Below, one piece after another: positions 21,214 to 31,410 of a stretch of 64,000 nucleotides of DNA. The DNA comes from Mycobacterium sp. E1747. Its GTDB lineage: Bacteria > Actinomycetota > Actinomycetes > Mycobacteriales > Mycobacteriaceae. The stretch is taken from contig NZ_LZJI01000197.1 of assembly GCF_001667775.1 (NCBI RefSeq), forward strand, positions 62,001 through 126,000, written 5' to 3'. The position numbers and the translations under genes are program-made. Position 1 is the first letter of the stretch. Each line of letters starts with the position of its first letter. A model generated the notes under the pieces. That model worked only from the letters and a program-made list of their open reading frames with translations. It did no database searches and was not told where the DNA came from.

Positions 21214-23363
21214 TGACCGCGCCCACCGTCGACCCGGCTGAGCAGTCGCAGCCCAGCTCTGCCATGAACAACAAACGGGTGCAAGGCGGCTTGCTGGACC
21301 CGAAGATGCTGTGGCGCTCCGCGCCTGACGCGCTGCGCAAACTCGACCCGCGCACCCTGTGGCGCACTCCGGTGATGTTCATCGTCGAGATCGGCGCCAC
21401 CTGGAGCACCGCGCTGGCGATCATCGACCCGACCTGGTTCGCCTGGTTGACGGTGATCTGGCTATGGCTGACAGTGTTTTTCGCGAACCTCGCAGAGGCC
21501 GTGGCGGAAGGCCGCGGCAAGGCTCAGGCCGAGACCCTGCGCCGGGCCAAGACGCAGACGCTGGCCCGGCGGCTGAGGAATTGGCAACCCGGGGCGCCGG
21601 CCGTCGAGGAGGAGGTCGCCGCGCCGCTGCTGCAGCAGGGTGACGTCGTCGTGGTCGAGGCCGGGCAGGTGATACCGGGCGATGGCGATGTGGTCGAAGG
21701 CATTGCCTCCGTGGATGAATCGGCCATCACCGGGGAGTCGGCGCCGGTGATCCGCGAGTCCGGCGGCGACCGCTCGGCGGTCACCGGCGGCACCACCGTG
21801 CTGAGCGACCGAATCGTCGTGCGGATCACCCAGAAGCCCGGCGAGAGCTTCATCGACCGGATGATCGCGCTCGTCGAGGGTGCCAACCGGCAGAAGACGC
21901 CCAACGAGATCGCACTGAACATCCTGCTGGCAGCGCTGACCATCATCTTCGTCTTCGCCGTCGCCACCCTGCAGCCGCTGGCGATCTATTCGAAGATGAA
22001 CAATCCCGGCGTTCCAGACACCCAAGCGCTCAACGTAAACGGCGTCACCGGCATCGTGATGGTGTCGCTGCTGGTGTGCCTGATCCCCACCACCATCGGA
22101 GCGCTGCTCTCCGCGATCGGGATCGCGGGCATGGACCGGCTGGTGCAACGCAACGTGCTCGCCATGTCGGGCCGCGCGGTGGAGGCCGCGGGTGACGTCA
22201 ACACGCTACTGCTGGACAAGACCGGCACGATCACCCTGGGCAATCGGCAGGCGGGCGCCTTCGTCCCCTTGGACGGAGTGACCGACGAACAACTCGCCGA
22301 CGCCGCGCAATTGTCCAGCCTTGCCGACGAGACGCCGGAGGGACGCTCGATCGTCGTCTACGCCAAGCAGCATTTCGGCCTGCGTGCGCGCACGCCCGGT
22401 GAACTCGCACACGCCCAGTGGGTGGAGTTCTCCGCAACGACACGGATGTCGGGTGTCGACCTGGACGGGCATCTGCTGCGCAAAGGCGCGGCCAGCTCGG
22501 TCGCGGAATGGGTTCGCGGCCAAGGCGGTAAGGTGCCGATGCAGCTCGGCGAGCTCGTCGACGGCATCTCCGCCGGCGGCGGCACCCCGCTGGTCGTCGG
22601 GGAGAGCCGCGATGGTGAGGCGTCGGTGCTGGGCGTCATCCACCTCAAGGACGTCGTCAAGCAGGGCATGCGTGACCGATTCGACGAGATGCGCCGGATG
22701 GGCATCCGCACGGTGATGATCACCGGCGATAATCCGTTGACCGCCAGGGCGATTGCCGATGAGGCCGGCGTCGACGACTTCCTCGCCGAGGCCACGCCCG
22801 AGGACAAGCTCGAGCTGATCAAGCGGGAGCAGGAGGGCGGCAAGCTGGTCGCGATGACCGGCGACGGCACCAACGACGCGCCGGCGCTGGCTCAGGCCGA
22901 CGTCGGCGTGGCGATGAACACCGGCACGTCGGCCGCCAAAGAGGCGGGCAACATGGTCGATCTCGACTCCGATCCCACCAAGCTGATCGAGATCGTCGAG
23001 ATCGGCAAGCAGCTGCTGATCACCCGCGGCGCGCTGACCACCTTCTCGATCGCCAACGACATCGCAAAGTACTTCGCGATCATCCCGGCCATGTTCGTCG
23101 CGCTGTTCCCCGGGCTGGACGCGATCAACATCATGCGGTTGCACAGCCCGCAGTCGGCGATCCTGTCGGCGGTGATCTTCAACGCGATCGTCATCGTCGC
23201 GCTGATCCCGTTGTCGTTGCGTGGGGTGCGTTACACACCGAGCAGCGCGTCAAAGTTGTTGAGCCGCAACCTCTACATCTACGGCCTCGGCGGAATCGTC
23301 GCCCCCTTCGTCGGAATCAAACTGATCGACCTGATCGTCCAATTCGTCCCGGGGATGTCCTGA
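21213..23363 (+). CDS. kdpB: Potassium-transporting ATPase subunit KdpB
   Basis: P-type ATPase catalytic subunit, 716 residues. The actuator motif is [11 protein letters not shown], the phosphorylated Asp is in [12 protein letters not shown], the nucleotide-binding region carries the KGA motif in LLRKGAASS, and the hinge is [20 protein letters not shown]. Hydrolysis of ATP by KdpB drives K+ passage through KdpA. It is coupled to kdpA by ATGA and followed one base later by kdpC. Confidence 0.97.
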   Translation: MTAPTVDPAEQSQPSSAMNNKRVQGGLLDPKMLWRSAPDALRKLDPRTLWRTPVMFIVEIGATWSTALAIIDPTWFAWLTVIWLWLTVFFANLAEAVAEGRGKAQAETLRRAKTQTLARRLRNWQPGAPAVEEEVAAPLLQQGDVVVVEAGQVIPGDGDVVEGIASVDESAITGESAPVIRESGGDRSAVTGGTTVLSDRIVVRITQKPGESFIDRMIALVEGANRQKTPNEIALNILLAALTIIFVFAVATLQPLAIYSKMNNPGVPDTQALNVNGVTGIVMVSLLVCLIPTTIGALLSAIGIAGMDRLVQRNVLAMSGRAVEAAGDVNTLLLDKTGTITLGNRQAGAFVPLDGVTDEQLADAAQLSSLADETPEGRSIVVYAKQHFGLRARTPGELAHAQWVEFSATTRMSGVDLDGHLLRKGAASSVAEWVRGQGGKVPMQLGELVDGISAGGGTPLVVGESRDGEASVLGVIHLKDVVKQGMRDRFDEMRRMGIRTVMITGDNPLTARAIADEAGVDDFLAEATPEDKLELIKREQEGGKLVAMTGDGTNDAPALAQADVGVAMNTGTSAAKEAGNMVDLDSDPTKLIEIVEIGKQLLITRGALTTFSIANDIAKYFAIIPAMFVALFPGLDAINIMRLHSPQSAILSAVIFNAIVIVALIPLSLRGVRYTPSSASKLLSRNLYIYGLGGIVAPFVGIKLIDLIVQFVPGMS

Positions 23364-23364
23364 C

Positions 23365-24288
23365 ATGAGTTTCTCGAATTTCGTTCGCCTGCACTGGGCG
23401 GCTCTTCGCGCGCTGCTGGTACTGACCGTGATCACCGGCGTCGCCTACCCGGTCTTCATCTGGCTGGTGGCGCAGCTACCGGGGCTGCATGACAAGGCCG
23501 AGGGATCGATGCTGACCGCGAACGGCAAGCCGATCGGGAGCCGGCTGATCGGCCAGCTGTTCACCGATAAGGACGGAAACCCGTTGCCCCAATACTTTCA
23601 GAGCCGCCCGTCGGCGGCCGGCAACGGCTATGACCCGCTGGCGTCGGGCGCAAGCAACCTGGGGCCGGAGAGCGTCGTCGACAACCCCGCCGATCCGGCT
23701 CAATTGGCGTCCGGCAAGTCCGCTACGGATGCGGGCTTCAAGCCGAGCCTGTTGACCACCGTGTGTTCGCGCAGCGCGGCCGTGGGGCAGCTCGAGGGCG
23801 TGGACGGATCGCGACCGTTCTGCACCGGTGGCGGTGTGGGCGCCGTGCTGTCGGTGATCGGGCCCCGCGACGCCCGCGGCAACGTCACCCATCCGACGCG
23901 GGTGGTCAGCGTCAACGAGCCGTGCCAGACGACCCCGGCGCCCTTCGTGACGCTCTACGAGGGCGTGCGAGTCGAATGCGCGAAGTACGGCGAGGACTAC
24001 GCGATCGGGCAAATCGTGCCGATCCGCGGAGCCGCACCCGCGAATCCCGCCGTGCCCGCCGACGCCGTCACCGAGAGCGGCAGCGGCCTCGACCCGAACA
24101 TCTCGCCGGCCTACGCCGACCTCCAAGTCGCCCGCGTAGCCAAGGCCCGGCACGTCAGCCCCGACCAGATCCGTCAGGTGTTGGCGCAGAACCGAAGCGG
24201 CCGCACCCTCGGATTTTTCGGCGAACCGTGTGTCAACGTGTTGCAGCTCAACCTGCAACTCGATCACAAATATCCAGTCTCGAGCTAG
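23365..24288 (+). CDS. kdpC: Potassium-transporting ATPase subunit KdpC, enlarged
   Basis: A single N-terminal helix (LLVLTVITGVAYPVFIWLV) and an outward domain. Conserved KdpC blocks flank an insertion: YDPLASGASNLGPE before residue 103, and AVTESGSGLDPNISPAYADLQVARVAKAR and GRTLGFFGEP after 232. The roughly 115-residue insertion is absent from typical 190-residue KdpC proteins and carries four cysteines (134, 153, 187, 205). KdpC stabilises the complex and affects ATP affinity. The insert may form a disulfide-bonded extracytoplasmic subdomain (inference). Confidence 0.92.
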   Translation: MSFSNFVRLHWAALRALLVLTVITGVAYPVFIWLVAQLPGLHDKAEGSMLTANGKPIGSRLIGQLFTDKDGNPLPQYFQSRPSAAGNGYDPLASGASNLGPESVVDNPADPAQLASGKSATDAGFKPSLLTTVCSRSAAVGQLEGVDGSRPFCTGGGVGAVLSVIGPRDARGNVTHPTRVVSVNEPCQTTPAPFVTLYEGVRVECAKYGEDYAIGQIVPIRGAAPANPAVPADAVTESGSGLDPNISPAYADLQVARVAKARHVSPDQIRQVLAQNRSGRTLGFFGEPCVNVLQLNLQLDHKYPVSS

Positions 24289-24300
24289 CGCGATGGGGGG

Positions 24301-26865
24301 ATGATGGTTGACGTGAGCGTCGTTGACCACCGTCCTAAACGCGGCGAACTGCGGATTTACCTCGGTTCGGCCCCGGGCGTGGGCAAGACGTATGCGATGC
24401 TCGGCGAAGCGCATCGCCGGCTGGAACGCGGCACCGATCTGGTGGCCGGCGTGATCGAGACCCACGGCCGGGCGAAAACCGCTGAGCTGCTTGAGGGCAT
24501 CGAGTTTGTTCCGCCGCGCTACATCGAATACCGCGGCAGCACCTTCCCCGAACTCGACGTGCCGGCCGTCCTCGCGCGTCGGCCCCAAGTCGTCTTGGTC
24601 GACGAACTCGCGCACACCAACACGCCGGGCAGCAAAAACGCCAAGCGCTGGCAGGACGTGGAGGAATTGCTCGACGCGGGGATCACGGTGATATCCACCG
24701 TCAACGTCCAGCACCTGGAGAGCCTGAACGATGTCGTCGCCCAAATCACCGGCATCGAACAGAAAGAGACCATTCCGGACTCCATCGTCCGGCAGGCCTC
24801 GCAGGTCGAGCTGATCGATATCACACCGGAAGCGTTGCGCCGCAGGCTCTCCCATGGAAACGTCTACGCACCAGAGCGCATCGACGCGGCGCTGTCCAAC
24901 TACTTCCGACGCGGAAACCTCACCGCGTTAAGGGAACTCGCGCTGCTATGGCTGGCCGACCAGGTCGACACGGCGCTGGCCAAATACCGCGCCGAAAACA
25001 AGATCACCGAAACGTGGGAGGCCCGCGAGCGTGTCGTGGTGGCGGTCACCGGCGGCCCCGAGTCGGAGACGCTGGTGCGCCGGGCATCCCGGATCGCGTC
25101 GAAGTCCAGCGCCGAACTGATGGTGGTGCACGTCATCCGCGGCGACGGGCTGGCCGGCCTCTCGGAGGCGCGGATGGGCAAGATCCGCGAGCTGGCGAGC
25201 AGCCTGGACGCCTCGCTGCACACCGTGGTCGGTGACGACGTGCCCACCGCGCTACTCGATTTCGCCCGCGAGATGAACGCCACGCAGCTGGTGATCGGCA
25301 CCTCGCGGCGATCGCGATGGGCGCGGGTCTTCGAAGAGGGCATCGGCGCGCGGATCGTCGAGGTGTCGGGCAAGATCGACGTGCACCTGGTCACGCACGA
25401 GGAATCCAAGCGCGGCTTCCGCGCGGCATCGCTGGCGGCCGGCGAGCGGCGGGTGGCGTCGTGGCTGGCGGCCCTCATCGTGCCGTCGGTCATCTGCGCG
25501 GTGATCGTGACAGCGCTCGACAGCTATCTGGGCACCAGCGGCGACAGCGCTCTGTTCTTCGTCGGAGTGTTGCTGGTCGGGCTGCTGGGAGGCGTTGCCC
25601 CGGCGGTGGTCTCGGCGGTGCTGTCCAGCCTGCTGCTGAACTATTTCCTGACGGCACCCCGGCACACCTTCACCATCGCCGAACCCGATGCGGCCGTCAC
25701 CGAACTCGTGCTGCTGCTGATCGCCGTCGCCGTCGCGGTGCTGGTCGACGGCGCGGCCAAGCGCACCCGCGAGGCCCGGCGTGCCGCGCAGGAGGCCGAG
25801 CTACTGACGCTGTTCGCGGGCTCGGTGCTGCGCGGCGCCGATCTCGAGACGCTGCTCGAGCGGGTGCGCGAGACGTACTCGCAGCGCGCGGTCAGCATGC
25901 TGCGCGAACCCGGGGAGGAGGATCACGTCGGCAGGCGGGGCGAGGTCGTCGCCTGCGTGGGCCGGGACCCCTGTGCCACCGTCGATTCCGCCGACACCGC
26001 GATCGAGGTCGGCGACGACGAGTTCTGGATGCTGTTGGCGGGCCGAAAGCTTTCGGCCCGCGACCGGCGGGTGCTGGGCGCGGTGGCCAAGCAGGCCGCG
26101 GGACTGATCCGGCAGCGCGAACTGGCCGAGGAAGCCAGCCGGGCCGAGGCGATCGTGCGGGCCGACGAGTTGCGGCGTTCCCTGCTGTCGGCGGTCAGCC
26201 ACGACCTGCGTACGCCGTTGGCGGCGGCCAAGGTCGCGGTGTCCAGCCTGCGCGCCGAGGACGTCGCCTTCTCCCCCGCGGACACGGCGGAACTGCTGGC
26301 GACCATCGAGGAGTCCATCGACCAGCTGACCGCGCTGGTGGGAAACCTGCTCGATTCGTCGCGCCTGGCCGCTGGGGTGGTACACCCCGACCTGCGCCGG
26401 GTGTATCTGGAGGAAACGGTGCAACGGGCGCTGATCAGTATCGGCAAGGGGGCCACCGGTTTCTACCGCTCCGCCATCGACCGCGTGAAGGTCGATGTGG
26501 GCGACGCCGTGGTGCTGGCCGACGCCGGGCTGCTGGAACGCGTCCTGGCAAACCTGATCGACAATGCGCTGCGGTACGCGCCGAACTGTGTGGTTCGGGT
26601 CAACGCGGGGTGCGTCGGTGATCGGGTGCTGATCAACGTCATCGACGAGGGGCCCGGCATCCCGCACGGAACCGAGGAGCACATCTTCGAGGCGTTTCAG
26701 CGCCTCGGCGACCATGACAACACCACGGGGGTGGGCCTGGGCATGTCGGTGGCGCGCGGCTTCGTCGAAGCCATGGGCGGGACCATCACGGCCGGGGACA
26801 CCCCGGGCGGCGGGCTCACGGTGGTGGTGGAATTGGCTGCGCCGGACATGGTTAGGCCGCGATGA
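24301..26865 (+). CDS. kdpD: Sensor histidine kinase KdpD
   Basis: An 854-residue sensor of K+ limitation. The KdpD domain starts with the Walker A motif GSAPGVGKT (22-30), followed by VVLVDELAHTNTPG and a universal-stress-protein-like domain (RVVVAVTGGPES). Four helices lie around residues 395-490, then a GAF-like stretch, the H-box SAVSHDLRTPLAAAK, the N-box NLIDNALRYAP and the G-boxes DEGPGIP and GVGLGMSVARG. The start is one of two adjacent ATGs behind GGGGGG. It is co-directional with kdpC, 12 bases away. Confidence 0.95.
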   Translation: MMVDVSVVDHRPKRGELRIYLGSAPGVGKTYAMLGEAHRRLERGTDLVAGVIETHGRAKTAELLEGIEFVPPRYIEYRGSTFPELDVPAVLARRPQVVLVDELAHTNTPGSKNAKRWQDVEELLDAGITVISTVNVQHLESLNDVVAQITGIEQKETIPDSIVRQASQVELIDITPEALRRRLSHGNVYAPERIDAALSNYFRRGNLTALRELALLWLADQVDTALAKYRAENKITETWEARERVVVAVTGGPESETLVRRASRIASKSSAELMVVHVIRGDGLAGLSEARMGKIRELASSLDASLHTVVGDDVPTALLDFAREMNATQLVIGTSRRSRWARVFEEGIGARIVEVSGKIDVHLVTHEESKRGFRAASLAAGERRVASWLAALIVPSVICAVIVTALDSYLGTSGDSALFFVGVLLVGLLGGVAPAVVSAVLSSLLLNYFLTAPRHTFTIAEPDAAVTELVLLLIAVAVAVLVDGAAKRTREARRAAQEAELLTLFAGSVLRGADLETLLERVRETYSQRAVSMLREPGEEDHVGRRGEVVACVGRDPCATVDSADTAIEVGDDEFWMLLAGRKLSARDRRVLGAVAKQAAGLIRQRELAEEASRAEAIVRADELRRSLLSAVSHDLRTPLAAAKVAVSSLRAEDVAFSPADTAELLATIEESIDQLTALVGNLLDSSRLAAGVVHPDLRRVYLEETVQRALISIGKGATGFYRSAIDRVKVDVGDAVVLADAGLLERVLANLIDNALRYAPNCVVRVNAGCVGDRVLINVIDEGPGIPHGTEEHIFEAFQRLGDHDNTTGVGLGMSVARGFVEAMGGTITAGDTPGGGLTVVVELAAPDMVRPR

Positions 26866-27542
26866 CACGGGTGTTGGTAATCGACGACGAGCCGCAGATC
26901 CTGCGGGCGCTGCGCATCAACCTGTCGGTGCGGGGTTACGAGGTGATCACCGCGTCCAGCGGCGCGGGCGCGCTGCGCGCCGCCGCGGAGCACAAACCCG
27001 ACGTGGTGATCCTCGACCTGGGCCTGCCCGACATTTCCGGCATCGACGTGCTGGCCGGGCTGCGCGGGTGGCTCAGCGCGCCGGTGATCGTGTTGTCGGC
27101 GCGCACCGACTCGTCGGACAAGGTCGAGGCGCTCGACGCCGGGGCCGACGATTACGTCACCAAACCCTTTGGCATGGACGAATTTTTGGCGCGGCTGCGG
27201 GCGGCGATCCGCCGCAACACCGCGGCATCCGAGCTGGAGCAGCCGGTGATCGAGACGAAGGCCTTCACTGTCGATCTAGCGGCCAAGAAGGTCACCAAGA
27301 ACGGCGCCGAGGTTCACCTCACCCCAACCGAATGGGGCATGCTGGAAGTGCTGGTCCGCAACCGCGGCAAGCTGGTCGGCCGCGAAGAGCTCCTCAAAGA
27401 GGTGTGGGGCCCCGCATACGCCACCGAAACACATTACCTGCGAGTCTATTTGGCGCAGCTGCGACGCAAGCTCGAGGACGATCCGTCACACCCCAAGCAC
27501 TTGCTGACCGAGTCGGGCATGGGTTATCGCTTCGAGGCGTGA
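26862..27542 (+). CDS. kdpE: Response regulator KdpE
   Basis: OmpR-type response regulator of 226 residues that activates kdpFABC. The receiver has DDEP at residues 8-11, the acceptor Asp in VVILDLGLPDISG, and DDYVTKPFG. The C-terminal winged helix ends KHLLTESGMGYRFEA. The start overlaps kdpD (ATGA). Its TGA stop codon (27540-27542) is formed by the outermost bases of the inverted-repeat unit that follows. Confidence 0.95.
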   Translation: MTRVLVIDDEPQILRALRINLSVRGYEVITASSGAGALRAAAEHKPDVVILDLGLPDISGIDVLAGLRGWLSAPVIVLSARTDSSDKVEALDAGADDYVTKPFGMDEFLARLRAAIRRNTAASELEQPVIETKAFTVDLAAKKVTKNGAEVHLTPTEWGMLEVLVRNRGKLVGREELLKEVWGPAYATETHYLRVYLAQLRRKLEDDPSHPKHLLTESGMGYRFEA

Positions 27543-27596
27543 GTCACAGGCGCCACTTGCGTACCGGCCCGGGCGACGATGCACTTTCTGTTCACC

Positions 27597-27887
27597 TCAT
27601 AGCGACAACTTGGCGGCCTCGCGTAACGCCTGCACACGGTGGATAATCCGGTACTCGGTCGCGTGGGGGATGTGCTCCGGCCCGTACCGGCCCCGGCGCA
27701 GTTGTCGTACCCGGCCCCGCGCGATCTCCCAGCGCAGCGCGTCCGACACGGTTTTCGATGGCCTGCCGCGGACACGAAACCCTTGGCGGCCAAGCAGGTC
27801 GACCATTTCAGAGACGGTCGCCGGCCCGTGCTGCCAAAGGTGGAGGGCCAGGACGTACCGAAGCTCGATGCCATGAAGCGGGATCAT
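27597..27887 (-). CDS. Small winged-helix DNA-binding protein
   Basis: A 96-residue protein inside the inverted-repeat unit. Residues 1-20 (MIPLHGIELRYVLALHLWQH) form a helix; TVSEMVDLLGRQGF and SKTVSDALRWEIARG look like a helix-turn-helix; and GRVRQLRRGRYGP looks like a wing, comparable with the N-terminal winged helix of AbiEi-type antitoxins. There is no catalytic domain and no partner gene. Its 3' end lies inside the left arm and its promoter inside the right arm. The function is unknown; autoregulation through the repeats is plausible. Confidence 0.7.
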   Translation of the reverse strand: MIPLHGIELRYVLALHLWQHGPATVSEMVDLLGRQGFRVRGRPSKTVSDALRWEIARGRVRQLRRGRYGPEHIPHATEYRIIHRVQALREAAKLSL

Positions 27888-27910
27888 CAGGCAACCGTGG
27901 CACGGGGGTA

Positions 27911-27927
27911 CGACAACCGAATTGTCG
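27911..27927. promoter_or_regulatory. Palindromic operator candidate in the right arm
   Basis: CGACAA-CCGAA-TTGTCG, six-base arms around five bases, 24 bases upstream of the winged-helix start. The half-site CGACAA recurs once in the left arm (27603-27608). Confidence 0.5.
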
Positions 27928-27987
27928 CTATGAGGTGGACAAAACGTGCATCATCCTCCGCGCGGGGACCAATGGGGCGGATGTGAC

Positions 27988-28932
27988 TCAACCGGCGATC
28001 GACAGCACGATACCGTCCAGGATGTCGTGCTCACTGACCATCAGCTCGTCGATGCCGGCACGGGCGCGCAGCTCGCGCGCCAGCTCCTCGACCACGATCG
28101 CACCGCCGCCGATGACGTCGGCACGCCCCTCGTGCATCGGCGGGAGTGCCGCGCGCTCGGATCGCGGCATGGCGATCAGCCGCTCGCACACCGCCAGGAG
28201 ATCCCGGACCGGAACGCGCGAAAGATGAATGGCCGCAGAATCATACGTCGTCATGTTGTGGGCCAGCGCGGACAGCGTCGTCATCGTTCCGGCCAGCCCC
28301 ACCCAGGTTCGCGCCCCCTCGACGGGTACCACTCCCAACGCGACGTCGAGCCGCTCGCGCACCACCGCCCGGGCCGCCGCCACCTCGTCGGGTGTCGGCG
28401 GATCCGAGTGCAGGCAGCGTTCGGTCAGCCGCACGCAGCCGATGTCGGCCGAGTAGCTCGCCACCACGGCGTCTCCACCGAACACGATCTCGGTGGAGCC
28501 ACCGCCCAAATCGACGACGACGAAAGGGCCTGAGACAGGGTCCAATTCGCCGACCGCCCCGCGGAACGACAGCGCCGCCTCCTCGGCACCGGTGATCACC
28601 TCGGCCACCGCGCCGGGCACCACGGCACCCAGCACCTCGGCCGTCATCGCAAAGAAGACGTCACGGTTGGCGACGTCGCGAGCCGCCGACGTGGCCACCA
28701 TCCGCACCCGTTCGACCTGGTGCCGTTTCAAGAGCGCGGCATAATCGGCGAGCGCCTCCCGCGTCCGGGCGATCGCCTCCGGCGCGAACTCACCCGTCGC
28801 GTCGACACCCTGGCCCAGCCGCACGATTCGCGTCTCGCGATGTACATCGCACAGCCGGCCGTCGCGCATGTCGGCAATCAGTAACCGGATCGAATTTGTC
28901 CCACAGTCGATCCCGGCGAGCCTGCTCACCAT
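27988..28932 (-). CDS. ppx: Exopolyphosphatase / pppGpp phosphohydrolase (Ppx/GppA family, Rv1026 type)
   Basis: A 314-residue enzyme of the ASKHA fold. It has AGIDCGTNSIRLLI near the N-terminus, ITGAEEAALSFRG, the phosphate-binding motif VVDLGGGSTEIVFG and GLAGTMTTLSAL. It removes phosphate from long-chain polyphosphate or pppGpp. The start overlaps the DUF501 gene stop; a GTG three bases later (GTGA overlap) is equally likely. Its own TGA is the outer end of the inverted-repeat unit. It is the last gene of the run eno, divIC-like, DUF501, ppx. Confidence 0.9.
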   Translation of the reverse strand: MVSRLAGIDCGTNSIRLLIADMRDGRLCDVHRETRIVRLGQGVDATGEFAPEAIARTREALADYAALLKRHQVERVRMVATSAARDVANRDVFFAMTAEVLGAVVPGAVAEVITGAEEAALSFRGAVGELDPVSGPFVVVDLGGGSTEIVFGGDAVVASYSADIGCVRLTERCLHSDPPTPDEVAAARAVVRERLDVALGVVPVEGARTWVGLAGTMTTLSALAHNMTTYDSAAIHLSRVPVRDLLAVCERLIAMPRSERAALPPMHEGRADVIGGGAIVVEELARELRARAGIDELMVSEHDILDGIVLSIAG

Positions 28933-29414
28933 TGCCCCGCCACCAGAATGCCGGCCATCGCGGGCTCGGGGGCCAGGATCGCCAGCGCCTCGTCGCCGAG
29001 GGGGTTGCACCCCGGCCCCTTGGCCAGCGAGTGCGCGATCAGGACGTGCAGGCACTTGACCCGGTCCGGCATCCCGCCCCCGGAAAACGTCGTCCCCAGC
29101 GGCTCGATCGTATCCCGTTCGGCCAAGTACGATTCGTGCGCCCGCCGATACGCGGCCGCCAATTCGGGGTCATGCCGCAACCGCTCGGACATCTCGCGCA
29201 TCAACCCCGTCGTCTCCAGCCTGCTCGCGGCCGCGGTGAGCACCGGATGCGTCAGGTAGTACAACGTCGGAAACGGTGTTCCGTCAGGAAGTTTCGGCGC
29301 GGTCTTCACGACACCGGGCTCGCCGCTGGGGCAGCGGTACGCGATCTCGAGGACGCCTCGCGGCTCACGCCCGAGCTGACGCGCCACGGCCTCCAGGTCG
29401 GCATGATCAACCAC
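28926..29414 (-). CDS. DUF501 family protein (Rv1025 type)
   Basis: A 162-residue cytoplasmic protein of the actinobacterial DUF501 family, recognised by AYRCPSGEPGVVKTAPKLPDG, the run PTLYYLTHPVL and the motif GGGMPDRVKCLHVLIAHSLA with a conserved Cys and His. The biochemical role is unknown. GTG is used as the start because the alignable sequence begins there and it overlaps the upstream gene by eight bases, which suggests coupling. Neighbours on both sides are co-directional. Confidence 0.82.
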   Translation of the reverse strand: MVDHADLEAVARQLGREPRGVLEIAYRCPSGEPGVVKTAPKLPDGTPFPTLYYLTHPVLTAAASRLETTGLMREMSERLRHDPELAAAYRRAHESYLAERDTIEPLGTTFSGGGMPDRVKCLHVLIAHSLAKGPGCNPLGDEALAILAPEPAMAGILVAGQW

Positions 29415-30069
29415 CGGGCGCCGTAGGACTCGGCGGCGAAACGGGAGTGGCCGGACCCGGTTCGGGCGGTGCCACGTTGGCCGGCGGCAGGTGCGGCGCA
29501 TCGGCGATGGTGTGCCACAGCGACGTGTACCAGGGATCGGTGCTGACGGGTTTTGCCGCCTGGCCTCCCGGCTCGCTGGGAGCCGCCGTCGCCGGAAGCT
29601 GAACCTGGAACGGGATGTCGCCCGGCTTCACGAAGCCCAGCCGCTCGCGGGCCTGCGCCGCAATGTAAGCCGGGTCGCCGAGCTTGGCCTTGCGCTGCTC
29701 GAGGTCGGCGATCTGGCGGCGCAGCGCGGCTTCGCTTGCCGTCAACTGGTTCATCTCGGTGCGCTGCGCGAAGTAGGTGCGTACCGGACCGGCGATGGTC
29801 AGCGTCAGCACGCAGACGACCGCCGCCAGCACCGCCGCGCGCCGCGCGGTGAAACCCAGCCGTTGCTCGGACCGCTGTTCGACCGATTCCGCGGCCTGCC
29901 GCTTGATGGGCTCGACCACATGCTCGAAAACCGTTCGGGGGCTGGCTTGCTTCGCGGTGGCGGACGGCTTGGAAGACGGCTTGGCCGTGCGGCGGCGCCG
30001 CACCGGATCACCGGCCTTCCCCGGACGCGATGCCGGGGAGCGCCGTTTCGGATCCGGCTTGGCGGGCAA
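29407..30069 (-). CDS. Septum-formation initiator, DivIC/FtsB-like (Rv1024 type)
   Basis: A 220-residue bitopic protein. It has a basic cytoplasmic N-terminus of about 85 residues, one helix (AAVLAAVVCVLTLTIAG), a coiled coil (MNQLTASEAALRRQIADLEQRKA), and the FtsB/DivIC motif ARERLGFVKPGDIPF, then a Pro-rich tail. It probably scaffolds the FtsQ-type division complex. TTG at 30069 is the likely start: it begins one base after the eno stop and has GGAGG ten bases upstream, within the end of eno. Confidence 0.83.
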   Translation of the reverse strand: MPAKPDPKRRSPASRPGKAGDPVRRRRTAKPSSKPSATAKQASPRTVFEHVVEPIKRQAAESVEQRSEQRLGFTARRAAVLAAVVCVLTLTIAGPVRTYFAQRTEMNQLTASEAALRRQIADLEQRKAKLGDPAYIAAQARERLGFVKPGDIPFQVQLPATAAPSEPGGQAAKPVSTDPWYTSLWHTIADAPHLPPANVAPPEPGPATPVSPPSPTAPGG

Positions 30070-30070
30070 G

Positions 30071-31381
<1,311 letters not shown>

Positions 31382-31410
31382 CTAGCTGGCGCCGTCAGCG
31401 ATACATCCTG

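Larger units (their letters stand above)
27540..27990. mobile_element. 451-bp inverted-repeat-bounded unit with a winged-helix gene
   Basis: The left arm 27540-27608 and right arm 27922-27990 are inverted copies that align over 69 bases without gaps, with about 15 mismatches. The outer nine bases, TGAGTCACA and TGTGACTCA, and the inner 16 match perfectly. The unit lies exactly between kdpE and ppx, and its two outer TGA triplets are the stop codons of both. It carries one gene of 96 codons and no transposase, so it resembles a MITE-like cargo unit. No target-site duplication is obvious. Confidence 0.65.

Noticed and set aside
27540..27990. Simple bidirectional transcription terminator between kdpE and ppx
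   Set aside because: The arms are 69 bases long and 313 bases apart with a gene between them, far larger than an intrinsic terminator, although some role in ending the two transcripts is not excluded.
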